A stretch of DNA of 64,000 bases from contig NZ_CP006367.1 in the NCBI RefSeq assembly GCF_001442755.1, positions 682,001-746,000 of the forward strand, read 5' to 3'. Below, piece after piece: positions 1 through 9,060 of this stretch. The DNA comes from Aureimonas sp. AU20 (GTDB taxonomy: Bacteria > Pseudomonadota > Alphaproteobacteria > Rhizobiales > Rhizobiaceae). Both the position numbers and the translations under genes were made by a program. A model generated the notes under the pieces. That model was given only the letters and a program-made list of their open reading frames with translations. It was not told where the DNA came from and ran no database searches. Numbering within the stretch: position 1 is the first letter of the stretch; the number at the start of each line of letters is the position of its first letter.

Positions 1-1100
<1,100 letters not shown>

Positions 1101-1112
1101 GCGGAAGCGGCG

Positions 1113-1135
1113 GCGGGCGCGGTTTGCGCGCCCGC
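1113..1135 (+). terminator. GC hairpin after thiC
   Basis: A 9-bp perfect stem (GCGGGCGCG with CGCGCCCGC) and a GTTTG loop lie 13 bp after the thiC stop. No clear T-run follows, so this is a possible weak or Rho-assisted terminator. Confidence 0.45.
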
Positions 1136-1167
1136 TCCTGCTTCGATTTGCGCAATGACACCGAGTC

Positions 1168-1204
1168 CTGTACCAATCGGTAAAATCATGACCGATTGGT
1201 ACAG
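1168..1204. promoter_or_regulatory. Perfect inverted-repeat operator, probable TetR-family site
   Basis: Two perfect 14-bp arms (1168-1181 and 1191-1204; core ACCAATCGGT / ACCGATTGGT) flank a 9-bp spacer. The right arm abuts the ribosome-binding site of the DUF1348 gene. The next gene but one encodes a TetR regulator, and arms of this form are typical of TetR operators. Binding by that protein is inferred. Confidence 0.7.
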
Positions 1205-1216
1205 GAAGGCTCGTCC

Positions 1217-1681
1217 ATGTCTCGTCCGCCCCTCCCGCCGTTCGACCTCGAAGCCGCCGTCCAGAAGGCGCGTCTGGCGGAGGACGCCTGGAACAGCCGC
1301 GATCCCGAGCGGGTGTCCCTGGCCTATACCGGGGATAGCCGGTGGCGGAACCGGGCCGAGTTCATCGCGGGGCGGAAGGAGATCGTGTCCTTCCTCACCC
1401 GCAAATGGCGCCGCGAGCTGGACTATCGGCTGATCAAGGAGGTCTGGGCCTATCAGGGCGCGCGCATCGCGGTGCGCTTCGTCTACGAATGGCGCGACGA
1501 CAGCGGCCAATGGTTCCGCTCGCACGGCAACGAGAACTGGCAGTTCGACGAGGCGGGCCTCATGTCCGAGCGCCATGCCTCGATCAACGACGTGCCGATC
1601 GGTGAGAGCGAGCGCAAGTTCCATTGGCCGCTCGGCCGCCGCCCGGACGATCATCCCGGCCTCAGCGAACTCGGCCTCTAG
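1217..1681 (+). CDS. DUF1348 family protein (NTF2-like fold)
   Basis: A protein of 154 residues matching the DUF1348/nuclear transport factor 2-like family: an N-terminal [17 protein letters not shown] segment, then a region rich in aromatic and charged residues ([18 protein letters not shown]). No catalytic role is established for the family. The ATG at 1217 is chosen because AGGAAGG lies about 8 bp upstream; a TTG seven codons earlier overlaps the operator arm. The gene is followed 75 bp later by a TetR regulator on the same strand. The pair probably forms an autoregulated unit controlled from the inverted repeat at 1168-1204. Confidence 0.85.
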   Translation: MSRPPLPPFDLEAAVQKARLAEDAWNSRDPERVSLAYTGDSRWRNRAEFIAGRKEIVSFLTRKWRRELDYRLIKEVWAYQGARIAVRFVYEWRDDSGQWFRSHGNENWQFDEAGLMSERHASINDVPIGESERKFHWPLGRRPDDHPGLSELGL

Positions 1682-1756
1682 AGCCCATCCGATGAATAGG
1701 GATTCACCCTTGTCCGAAGGTGAGGCGCATCCGCTTCGCCCGGAAAGGCTTTAGCC

Positions 1757-2326
1757 ATGCCGCGCGTGGTGGCGGAGCGGGCCGACAGTCTGGCGCCCTT
1801 GGCCGAGGTGTTTCGCCGATATGGCTATGAGGGAGCCAGCCTCGCTCTGATCGGAAAGGCGACGGGCCTCGGCAAGGGAAGCCTCTACCACTTCTTTCCC
1901 GGCGGGAAGGACGAGATGCTCTCGGCCGTTCTGGCCGAGATCGAGGTCTGGTTCGAGCGCCATATCTTCGCGCCGCTGGAGAGCGAGGCCGCAGCTGGGC
2001 AGGCGAGCGAGGCCATGTTCGACGCGGTGTGGGACTACTTCCGATCGGGCCGGCGGGTCTGCCTCATGGGCACTTTGGCTTTGGGGGAGGGGCGCGATCG
2101 CTTCGCTCTGGCGATCGCCCGCTATTTCGCGCGGTGGATCGAAGCGCTCGCCAACGCACTGCGGCGAGAGGGCTTGGGCGAGGAGGAGGCCCTACTGCTG
2201 GCCGAGGAAACGGTCGCGGGCATCCAGGGGGCGATCGTCCTCGCCCGCGCCCTGGGTCAGCCCGCCGTCTTCGAGCGGGCTTTGGCGCAGTTACGAGAAC
2301 GGTTGCGACGCATCGATTCCGTTTAG
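1757..2326 (+). CDS. TetR/AcrR-family transcriptional regulator (YxaF/LmrA-like)
   Basis: A protein of 189 residues with an N-terminal TetR helix-turn-helix (about residues 10-55: FRRYGYEGASLALIGKATGLGKGSLYHFF). The all-helical C-terminal ligand domain resembles the YxaF/LmrA group (CLMGTLALGEG). RBS-like GGAAAGG lies upstream of the ATG. It is co-directional with the DUF1348 gene and is the obvious candidate to bind the 14-bp inverted repeat upstream of that gene. The ligand is unknown. Confidence 0.9.
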   Translation: MPRVVAERADSLAPLAEVFRRYGYEGASLALIGKATGLGKGSLYHFFPGGKDEMLSAVLAEIEVWFERHIFAPLESEAAAGQASEAMFDAVWDYFRSGRRVCLMGTLALGEGRDRFALAIARYFARWIEALANALRREGLGEEEALLLAEETVAGIQGAIVLARALGQPAVFERALAQLRERLRRIDSV

Positions 2327-2382
2327 TCGCGCTCATTTTCGGTGGAGAAGAAAGAACGCGCCCGCTCCTCCCGATCCGCCCG

Positions 2383-2574
2383 TCAGATCAGCCCGCCCAG
2401 AAGCGCGGCGCAGAGGAGGAGCGAAGCGGCGAGCAGGGTTGCGTCGAGAACCGCGCGCGGGCGGCGCCAGGCCGCGACGCGCTCGGCTCGGGCGCGCAAG
2501 GTCGGCGCGCGCAAGGCCGGGGCCTCATGCCCCAGGGCGCCCTCGTCGCGGCAGCAGGGGGAGGCGGCCGACAT
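2383..2574 (-). CDS. Small putative membrane protein, translationally coupled to cysN
   Basis: A 63-residue ORF whose ATG overlaps the cysN stop as ATGA (2572-2576). The first half is Arg/Ala-rich; the C-terminal 20 or so residues (LDATLLAASLLLCAALLGGL) form one convincing transmembrane helix. It is the last ORF of the cys operon. No family is recognised. The tight overlap and membrane segment support it, but composition alone cannot exclude a chance ORF. Because CysN itself ends with a membrane helix, a membrane-linked role is conceivable. Confidence 0.5.
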   Translation of the reverse strand: MSAASPCCRDEGALGHEAPALRAPTLRARAERVAAWRRPRAVLDATLLAASLLLCAALLGGLI

Positions 2575-4409
2575 CAGATGCCCTCCCCATCGCGCACGGT
2601 GGAGGGGTCCACTACCGGCACTTCCGTTTCGGCCGGCACCATGAGGCGGCGCAGCAGCGGGCGCAGCGCGAAGTCGAGCGCGCCGAGGATGATCGCCTTC
2701 CACAGGGCAAGGCCGAGGATCAGCGCCAGAAGAGCCACCAGCACCGCCGCCATGGCGCGGAAGATCGTGACGCCGCGCGCCCGCTCGGGCGAGGCGGCGA
2801 GCGCCGGTCCGAGCCATTCGGCCCGGATCGCCTCGAACCGGGTCTTCGGTGCGGCCGGTGCGGCCGGGGCCGCTCCGGGCTTCGAGCCAGGGCGCGAGGC
2901 CGTCGTGGCGGTGGCGGCCGGCGCCTCGCCCTCGCGCGGCAGCGCGGTCACGATGCCGAGCGCCACGGTCTCGTTGGTCAGCGGGTCGATCAGGATGAAG
3001 GCGCCGAGCTCGCGGCTTTCGGAATAAAGCGTCGCGACCGGCGGCTTGTCGAACTGCAGCGTGACGCGGCCGATCTCGTTCATGAGAAGGGCGTTGGCGG
3101 CGCGCGGCTGGTAGGAGTGGATGTCCACCGCCTCGTCCAGCGAGCGCACGTTGACCGGCGTCTGCGCGGTGGAAAGCTTGGCGACGAAGCGCCCGCCCGC
3201 GATCAGCGGCCGGTCCACCATCCAGAGAATTTCGGCATGCAGGATGCGGTGCGCGGCGATGGGGTCGCCGACCTTGACCAGGACGTCGCCGCGCGAGGCG
3301 TCGATCTCGTCGGCGAGCGTCAGCGTGATCGCCTCGCCGTCCTCGGCCGAATGAGTTTCGCCGTTCGGCCCGTAGACCGCCTTGACCGTGGAGCGCTGCC
3401 GGCTCGGCAGCGACAGGATGGCGTCGCCCTTGGCAATGCGCCCGCCCGCCACCGTGCCGCAGAAGCCGCGGAAATCGAGATTGGGGCGGTTCACCCATTG
3501 CACCGGCAGGCGGAAATGCGAAGAGCCCGCCGCGAAGGTCGTGGGCTCCACCACTTCCAGCGTTTCGAGGAGGGTCGGCCCCTTGTACCAGGGCGTGTGG
3601 GCCGAGCGCTCGGCGAGATTGTCGCCGTTCTTGGCCGAAAGCGGGATGTAGCGCACCTCGGTGAAGCCGAGCTGCGGGCGCAGCGCCTCGTAGCCCTTGA
3701 CGATCTCGTCGAAGACGGACTGGTCGAACTCGACGAGATCCATCTTGTTCACCGCCACGATCACCGACTTGATGCCGACCATCGAGGTGATGAAGGAGTG
3801 GCGCCGCGTCTGGGGCAGGATGCCCTTGCGCGCGTCCACCAAAATGATGGCAAGCTCGGCCTGAGAGGCGCCGGTCGCCATGTTGCGGGTGTACTGCTCG
3901 TGCCCCGGCGTGTCGGCGATGATGAAGGCGCGGTTCTTCGTGTTGAAGTAGCGATAGGCGACGTCGATCGTGATGCCCTGTTCGCGCTCGGCCGAAAGAC
4001 CGTCCACCAGCAGCGCGAAGTCGAGATCGCTGCCCGTCGTGCCGAACTTTCGGGAGTCGCGCTGCAGCGCCTCCATCTGATCGTCGAAGACGGAGTTTGT
4101 GTCGAACAGGAGACGGCCGATCAGGGTCGACTTGCCGTCGTCCACCGAGCCGCAGGTGATGAAGCGCAGCAGCGAAGCCTTGGCGCCGGCGGCCGCCACG
4201 GCGGCGGCGTTCTGGCGGAGCGCGCCGAGGCTGGGGTCGAGCGGCGCGTCGCCCGTCGCGTCGGACGCTGCATCGAGCGGCGCCTCGTCGGGGGCGGGGC
4301 CGGCGAAGGCCTGGTCCTCGGCAAGCGCGGACGGATTGGTGCTGCGGTCCAACGCCTCGTCTGCGGTGAGCGAAGCGGGGGAGGCGGAGGAAGGGCGGAC
4401 GACGGACAT
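2574..4409 (-). CDS. cysN: Sulfate adenylyltransferase subunit 1 (CysN) with C-terminal membrane extension
   Basis: The GTPase subunit of ATP sulfurylase, which drives APS formation with CysD. It has 611 residues. An Ala/Pro/Asp-rich N-terminal leader of about 75 residues precedes an EF-Tu-like GTPase: G1 GSVDDGKST at 87-95, DTPGH at 166-170, NKMD at 221-224. The usual beta-barrel domains follow to about residue 490. In many rhizobial homologues a CysC APS-kinase domain comes next. Here an Ala/Pro linker leads instead to a hydrophobic helix at about 552-575 and a basic stretch (PLLRRL). No kinase P-loop is present. The start overlaps the cysD stop (ATGA). Confidence 0.95.
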   Translation of the reverse strand: MSVVRPSSASPASLTADEALDRSTNPSALAEDQAFAGPAPDEAPLDAASDATGDAPLDPSLGALRQNAAAVAAAGAKASLLRFITCGSVDDGKSTLIGRLLFDTNSVFDDQMEALQRDSRKFGTTGSDLDFALLVDGLSAEREQGITIDVAYRYFNTKNRAFIIADTPGHEQYTRNMATGASQAELAIILVDARKGILPQTRRHSFITSMVGIKSVIVAVNKMDLVEFDQSVFDEIVKGYEALRPQLGFTEVRYIPLSAKNGDNLAERSAHTPWYKGPTLLETLEVVEPTTFAAGSSHFRLPVQWVNRPNLDFRGFCGTVAGGRIAKGDAILSLPSRQRSTVKAVYGPNGETHSAEDGEAITLTLADEIDASRGDVLVKVGDPIAAHRILHAEILWMVDRPLIAGGRFVAKLSTAQTPVNVRSLDEAVDIHSYQPRAANALLMNEIGRVTLQFDKPPVATLYSESRELGAFILIDPLTNETVALGIVTALPREGEAPAATATTASRPGSKPGAAPAAPAAPKTRFEAIRAEWLGPALAASPERARGVTIFRAMAAVLVALLALILGLALWKAIILGALDFALRPLLRRLMVPAETEVPVVDPSTVRDGEGI

Positions 4410-5311
4410 CAGAAATAGCCTTCCTGCTTCTTTTCTTCCATGGAGGCGCCGCCGTCGCGGTCGATCACCCGGCCCTCGCGCTCGGAGGAGCGGGACGCGC
4501 GCATCTCGGCGATGATCTCGGGCAGCGTCGTCGCCTCCGAGCGCACCGCGCCGGTCAGCGGGTAGCAGCCGAGCGTGCGAAAACGCACCAGCTCGTCACG
4601 CGTCTCCTCGCCCTCGCTCAGCTTCATGCGCTCGTCGTCGCGCATGATCAGCGTGCCGTCGCGCGAGACGACGGGCCGGTGCTTTGCGAAATAGAGCGGC
4701 ACGACCGGAATGTCCTCCAGCGCGATATAGTCCCAGACGTCGGCCTCGGTCCAATTGGACAGGGGGAACACGCGGAAGCTCTCGCCCTGGCGCTTGCGGG
4801 TGTTGAAGAGGTGCCAGGGCTCGGGCCGCTGGTTCTTGGGCTCCCAGCGATGCTCGGCCGAGCGCAGCGAGAAGACGCGCTCCTTGGCGCGGCTCTTCTC
4901 CTCGTCGCGGCGCGCCCCGCCGAAGGCGGCGTCGAACTTGTACTTGTTCAGCGCCTGCTTCAGCCCTTCGGTCTTCATCACGTCGGTGTGGAGGCGCGAG
5001 CCGGAATCGAACGGGTTGATGCCGGCCTTCAACCCGTCCTCGTTGGTGTGGACGAGAAGGTCGAGGTCCCATTCCCGCGCGATGCGATCGCGGAACTCGA
5101 TCATCTCGCGGAACTTCCAGGTCGTGTCGACATGCAGCAGCGGGAAGGGCAGCTTGCCCGGCGCGAAGGCCTTGCGCGCCAGATGCAGCATGACCATCGA
5201 ATCCTTGCCGATGGAGAAGAGCATCACCGGGTTCTCGGCCGTCGCCGCCACCTCGCGGATGATGTGGATCGACTCCGCCTCGAGGCTCTGGAGATGGGTC
5301 ATGTGCTTCAT
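4409..5311 (-). CDS. cysD: Sulfate adenylyltransferase subunit 2
   Basis: The catalytic subunit of ATP sulfurylase, which adenylylates sulfate to APS. It has 300 residues, the usual length. The N-type ATP-pyrophosphatase PP-loop SIGKDS is at residues 33-38. The family's Arg-rich and EEKSR region is at about 145-155, and the C-terminal [18 protein letters not shown] stretch is present. An alternative start is Met4 (MTHLQSLE). It lies 86 bp after cysH and overlaps cysN by ATGA, so D and N are translationally coupled. Confidence 0.97.
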   Translation of the reverse strand: MKHMTHLQSLEAESIHIIREVAATAENPVMLFSIGKDSMVMLHLARKAFAPGKLPFPLLHVDTTWKFREMIEFRDRIAREWDLDLLVHTNEDGLKAGINPFDSGSRLHTDVMKTEGLKQALNKYKFDAAFGGARRDEEKSRAKERVFSLRSAEHRWEPKNQRPEPWHLFNTRKRQGESFRVFPLSNWTEADVWDYIALEDIPVVPLYFAKHRPVVSRDGTLIMRDDERMKLSEGEETRDELVRFRTLGCYPLTGAVRSEATTLPEIIAEMRASRSSEREGRVIDRDGGASMEEKKQEGYF

Positions 5312-5397
5312 GGCAGGGACCTTTGGCGCCCGAAGGGAAGGGCGCGGCAGAAGACAAGAAAGGGGGGGACGACCGGATCGCCGGGAAAGGCGACCCC

Positions 5398-6210
5398 TCA
5401 GGACGGGATCGTCTCGAAGGCGCTGTCGCCGGGGGCCGGGCGGCCATCCTCAGCGCGCACGGGCTGGCCCTCGCCGTCCACATGCAGGCCGCATTCGCGC
5501 TTGGTTTCCTCTTCCCACCACCAGCGCCCGGCCCGCTCGACCTCGCCGGGGCGGATGGCGCGGGTGCAGGGGGCGCAGCCGATGGAGAGGAAGCCCTGCT
5601 CGTGCAGCGGGTTGACGGGAACCTCGTGGTCGGCGGTGAAGACGCGGATTTCCTCGCGTGTCCAGTCGAACAGCGGATTGGCCTTGATGAGGCCGCGCGC
5701 GCCGTCGAAGGAGACGAAATCCAGCCGCTCGCGATTGGCCGACTGGTCGCGGCGAAGGCCCGTGATCCAGCCCGAGGCGCCGGCCAGCGCCCGGCCGAGC
5801 GGCTCCACCTTGCGCACGCCGCAGCAGGCTTTGCGCATTTCAGGCGCGAAATAGAAGCCGTTGATGCCCTGGTCGTCGATCAGTTCTTCCAGCGCCTCGG
5901 CCTGCGGGTACTTCGCCTTGATGCGGCGGCCGTACTTTTCTTCCGTCGCCTGCCAGAGCGAATAGGTCTCGGGAAACAGGCGGCCGGTGTCGAGCGTCAC
6001 CACGTCGATCCTCAGCTTCTCCCGGAAGATCAGATGGGTGAGCATCTGGTCCTCGATGCCGAGCGAGGTCGTGAACACGATCCGGCCCGGCAGCGCCTCG
6101 GTGAGAAGCCGCAGCCGCCCGACCGGATCGAGCGTGGCGAAGCGCTCGTTCAGCTGGTCGGCCAGTTCCGGCGCCGAGACGTTGGGCTCCGATGCGGCGG
6201 CGGTGCTCAC
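5398..6210 (-). CDS. cysH: Assimilatory adenylylsulfate (APS) reductase, CysH family
   Basis: Reduces activated sulfate to sulfite. It has 270 residues. PP-loop-like FTTSLG is at 46-51 and TLDTGRLF at 72-79. The paired Cys129-Cys130 and Cys212-x2-Cys215 are the four ligands of a [4Fe-4S] cluster, the signature of APS reductases rather than PAPS reductases. The catalytic Cys240 lies in KRECGLH. The start is a GTG at 6210 overlapping the DUF934 stop (GTGA); the long open frame upstream is not CysH. Using APS directly fits the absence of a CysC kinase nearby. Confidence 0.95.
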   Translation of the reverse strand: MSTAAASEPNVSAPELADQLNERFATLDPVGRLRLLTEALPGRIVFTTSLGIEDQMLTHLIFREKLRIDVVTLDTGRLFPETYSLWQATEEKYGRRIKAKYPQAEALEELIDDQGINGFYFAPEMRKACCGVRKVEPLGRALAGASGWITGLRRDQSANRERLDFVSFDGARGLIKANPLFDWTREEIRVFTADHEVPVNPLHEQGFLSIGCAPCTRAIRPGEVERAGRWWWEEETKRECGLHVDGEGQPVRAEDGRPAPGDSAFETIPS

Positions 6211-6725
6211 GCGAGGGCTCCGGCGCGGGCGGCGAGGCGCTTCTGCAGGATGCTTTGATCCTCGCCATAGCCGGTCTGGTAATGGTCGTGGACGATGTCC
6301 TTGGCCTTCATCCACTGCTCCAGCGGCTGGCGCTCGGCCATCGCATCGGGCAGCCAGACTTCGTCGAAGCCGCAGGCCAGCGCCTCGGCAAACTGGTCTG
6401 CGATCAGCGGGCCGCTGGCGCGCAGGCGCCCGGCGAAGCCGGCGCGGCGCAGCCGCTTGGCCAGCGAGAAGCCGCGCCCGTCCGAGAAGGAGGGAAAGCG
6501 CACCGCGATCAGCTCGACCTGCCCGAAATAGGGCTCGATGGCGCAGACCGGCGTGTCGCCGGCGACGCTGAGGCCCAGCGGGGCGTTGCGCCGGTCGGCG
6601 ATCGCCTGGTCGATGACCGTGAGCGGCACGAGAACCGCGCCTTCGCTCAGCGACAGGTCGGCGATGTCTTCCACCGGGGTGAACTCGTCGGCGCGCTCGC
6701 CGGCGGGAGAGACGAGAAGGCTCAT
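6207..6725 (-). CDS. DUF934 family protein of the sulfite-reductase operon
   Basis: A protein of 172 residues of the DUF934 family, which almost always sits between the sulfite reductase and cysH genes of proteobacteria. The family core is seen: GVLVPLTVID-like region, VELIAVRFPSFSDGRGFSLA, a central SGPLIADQF and a C-terminal HYQTGYG. Biochemical function is not established; a helper role in sulfite reduction is inferred from gene order. Both ends overlap neighbours by four bases (ATGA with cysI, GTGA with cysH). Confidence 0.9.
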   Translation of the reverse strand: MSLLVSPAGERADEFTPVEDIADLSLSEGAVLVPLTVIDQAIADRRNAPLGLSVAGDTPVCAIEPYFGQVELIAVRFPSFSDGRGFSLAKRLRRAGFAGRLRASGPLIADQFAEALACGFDEVWLPDAMAERQPLEQWMKAKDIVHDHYQTGYGEDQSILQKRLAARAGALA

Positions 6726-8410
6726 GCGTGCGCTCCTTCCGGCGTGGTGCCCGCGACATAGGCGGTGAAGCCCTGCTTGAAGGGCTCCAGGCCCGCGCGC
6801 TTCACCGTGTCGATGAAGGTCTCCGAACCCTGACGCTCGGCCATGTAGACGCCCACCAGCGCCTCGATGGCGCCGGGCACCTGCTCGGCGTCGATGCCGG
6901 GGCCGACGCGCTCGCCCAGCGCGGCCTGCTCCGAGGCGTCGCCGCCGACCGTGATCTGGTAGTTCTCGCGGCCGGACTTCTCGAGTCCGAGAATGCCGAT
7001 ATGGCCGACATGGTGGTGGCCGCAGGCGTTGATGCAGCCGGAGATCTTGATCTGCAGGGGGCCGACCTCCTGCTGACGCGCCTCGTCGGCGAAAAGGTTG
7101 GAAATGTCCTGCGCGATCGGGATCGAGCGCGCCGTGGCGAGCGCGCAATAGTCGAGGCCAGGGCAGGCGATGATGTCCGTCACGAGGCCGGCATTGGCGG
7201 TGGCGAGCCCTGCCGCCTTGAGCGCGGCGTAGACGGCCGGCACGTCGTCCTTCCGCACGTGCGGTAGAACGAGGTTCTGGACGTGCGTGACGCGGAACTC
7301 GTCGAAGGAATAGCGCTCGGCGATGTCGGCGAAGGCGCGCATCTCGGCGTCCGACATGTCGCCCGGCACGCCGCCGATGGGCTTCAGCGACACGGTCAGC
7401 GCGACGTAGCCGGGCTGGCGATGGGCAAAGCCGTTCTGCTCGACGAAACGGTCGAGCTCCGGGTCGGCCGCGCGCGCGGCGTCCAGCGCCGCCGATGTCT
7501 CGGGCAGGGTCTCGTAGGCGGGCGGGGCGAAGTAGCGGGCGATGCGCTCCACCTCTTGCGCCGGCGCGTTGATCGTCGGCCCGTTCAACTCGGCGTATTC
7601 CGCTTCGACGCGGGCCTTGAACTCGTCCGTGCCGATCTCGTGGACGAGGATCTTGACCCGCGCCTTGTACTTGTTGTCGCGCCGGCCTTCGGCGTTGTAG
7701 ACGCGCATCACGGCTTCGAGATAGGCGAGCAGCTCTCCCTTGGGCAGGAAGTCGCGGATCACCTTGCCGACCATCGGCGTGCGGCCGAGGCCGCCGCCCA
7801 CGATCACCTCGTAGCCGATCTCGCCCGTCTCGCCATGTCGCAGGATGCGCAGGCCGATATCGTGGACCTTGATCGCCGCGCGGTCGTGCTCGGCGCCGGT
7901 GACGGCGATCTTGAACTTGCGCGGTAGCCAGGAAAACTCAGGGTGCAGGCTCGACCACTGGCGGATGAGCTCGCCGGTCGGGCGCGGGTCCTCGACCTCG
8001 TCCGCGGCGACGCCGGCGAACTGGTCGGCCGTGACGTTGCGGATGCAATTGCCCGACGTCTGGATGCAGTGCATCTCGACATCGGCCAGAAGGTCCAGAA
8101 TGTCCGGCACGTCGCGCAGCTTGGGCCAGTTGTACTGAAGGTTCTGGCGCGTGGTGAAATGCGCGTAGCCCTTGTCGTACTTCTCGGCGATCAGCGCCAG
8201 CTGGCGCATCTGCTTGGAGTTCATCGTGCCGTAGGGCACAGCGACGCGCAGCATGTAGGCGTGAAGCTGGAGATAGAGGCCGTTCTTCAGACGCAGCGGC
8301 TTGAACTCGTCGTCCGACAGGGAGCCGTCGAGCCGGCGCTCCACCTGATGGCGGAACTGCTGGACCCGTTCGCGCACGAAGCGCTCGTCGAATTCGTCGT
8401 AACGGTACAT
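6722..8410 (-). CDS. cysI: Nitrite/sulfite reductase hemoprotein (siroheme, 4Fe-4S)
   Basis: Six-electron reduction of sulfite to sulfide (nitrite is the alternative substrate in this superfamily). It has 562 residues. The four cluster/siroheme cysteines are Cys416-x5-Cys422 (CPGLDYC) and Cys459-x3-Cys463 (GCINACGHHH). The duplicated ferredoxin-like reductase domains are seen from the N-terminal TRQNLQYNW and C-terminal VTHVQNLVLPHV motifs. No flavin domain is present, so electrons must come from a separate donor. Position in the cys operon makes sulfite the likely substrate. Confidence 0.95.
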   Translation of the reverse strand: MYRYDEFDERFVRERVQQFRHQVERRLDGSLSDDEFKPLRLKNGLYLQLHAYMLRVAVPYGTMNSKQMRQLALIAEKYDKGYAHFTTRQNLQYNWPKLRDVPDILDLLADVEMHCIQTSGNCIRNVTADQFAGVAADEVEDPRPTGELIRQWSSLHPEFSWLPRKFKIAVTGAEHDRAAIKVHDIGLRILRHGETGEIGYEVIVGGGLGRTPMVGKVIRDFLPKGELLAYLEAVMRVYNAEGRRDNKYKARVKILVHEIGTDEFKARVEAEYAELNGPTINAPAQEVERIARYFAPPAYETLPETSAALDAARAADPELDRFVEQNGFAHRQPGYVALTVSLKPIGGVPGDMSDAEMRAFADIAERYSFDEFRVTHVQNLVLPHVRKDDVPAVYAALKAAGLATANAGLVTDIIACPGLDYCALATARSIPIAQDISNLFADEARQQEVGPLQIKISGCINACGHHHVGHIGILGLEKSGRENYQITVGGDASEQAALGERVGPGIDAEQVPGAIEALVGVYMAERQGSETFIDTVKRAGLEPFKQGFTAYVAGTTPEGAHA

Positions 8411-8482
8411 CTGTCGTCCTCGTTCGGGTTCCGGCTCAAGACCGCGAGGGGAGGGCGCGTCCGCCGTCCCCGACCGAAAAGC

Positions 8483-8821
8483 TCAAAATTCCGCCTGCTT
8501 GCCGTATTGGGTCAAAATGCTCGGCCCCTTCTGCCGGATCGCCTCGCGGAAATGCGTGGCGAGCGGCAGGCCGCCTTCGTCCAGCCTGACCTCGACGAGA
8601 TAGGGATCGACGATCCGGTTGGCCTTGAAGCCCTTGGCACCTTCCGCTTCCATGAAGGCGACCGTCTCGGCGTCGTTCGCCACCAGCGCGGCCCTGGGGT
8701 CGAGGCTCCAGCCCTCGCGGGTCAGAAACACCACGTCGCCGTCCAGAAGGTCGTTGGCGCTCATGATGACGGGGAGCTTCGGCCCCTTGGTCTTCGCGCC
8801 CGCCTTCACGTCCGTCGCCAT
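8483..8821 (-). CDS. DUF2849 family protein
   Basis: A protein of 112 residues of the DUF2849 family, which in Rhizobiales lies between siroheme synthase cysG and the sulfite reductase. Recognised by LPVIMSANDLLDGDVVFLT, then the W-D-P segment and a C-terminal ILTQYGKQAEF. Start Met at 8821 is preceded by AAGGA about 8 bp upstream; the open frame continues upstream without homology. Function unknown. It opens the operon here: no cysG precedes it. Confidence 0.85.
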   Translation of the reverse strand: MATDVKAGAKTKGPKLPVIMSANDLLDGDVVFLTREGWSLDPRAALVANDAETVAFMEAEGAKGFKANRIVDPYLVEVRLDEGGLPLATHFREAIRQKGPSILTQYGKQAEF

Positions 8822-8926
8822 GGGGAGTGATCCTTGTTCCCGCACCGTTGCCGACCCTTGGGCGAAGGCCGGACTCGGCCGGACAGCGCAAAGGGCAAGG
8901 CACGGCCTGATGGCCATGCTGCCGGC

Positions 8927-8950
8927 TTGTTACCGTTCTAAATAATCCAT
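8927..8950 (-). promoter_or_regulatory. AT-rich patch, possible promoter of the cys operon
   Basis: A short A/T-rich stretch (on the minus strand ATTATTTAGAACGGTAAC) in an otherwise GC-rich gap, about 110-130 bp upstream of the first operon gene. No clear -35/-10 pair or known operator can be assigned. Read as a promoter only because of base composition and position. Confidence 0.25.
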
Positions 8951-9060
8951 GGCCAGTGCGGTTGCGCCGAAGAGGATTTCCTTCGGCGGCTCGCAAGCGG
9001 ATGTTTTTGCTCTGAAGGCCCCCGACGGCGCAACGAAGCGCACGCGCCGGGCCCTATGGG

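Noticed and set aside
2439..4418. Plus-strand open frame of 659 codons
   Set aside because: Runs antisense to cysN in high-GC DNA; its translation is rich in Arg, Gly and His with no family, whereas the minus strand encodes all CysN motifs.
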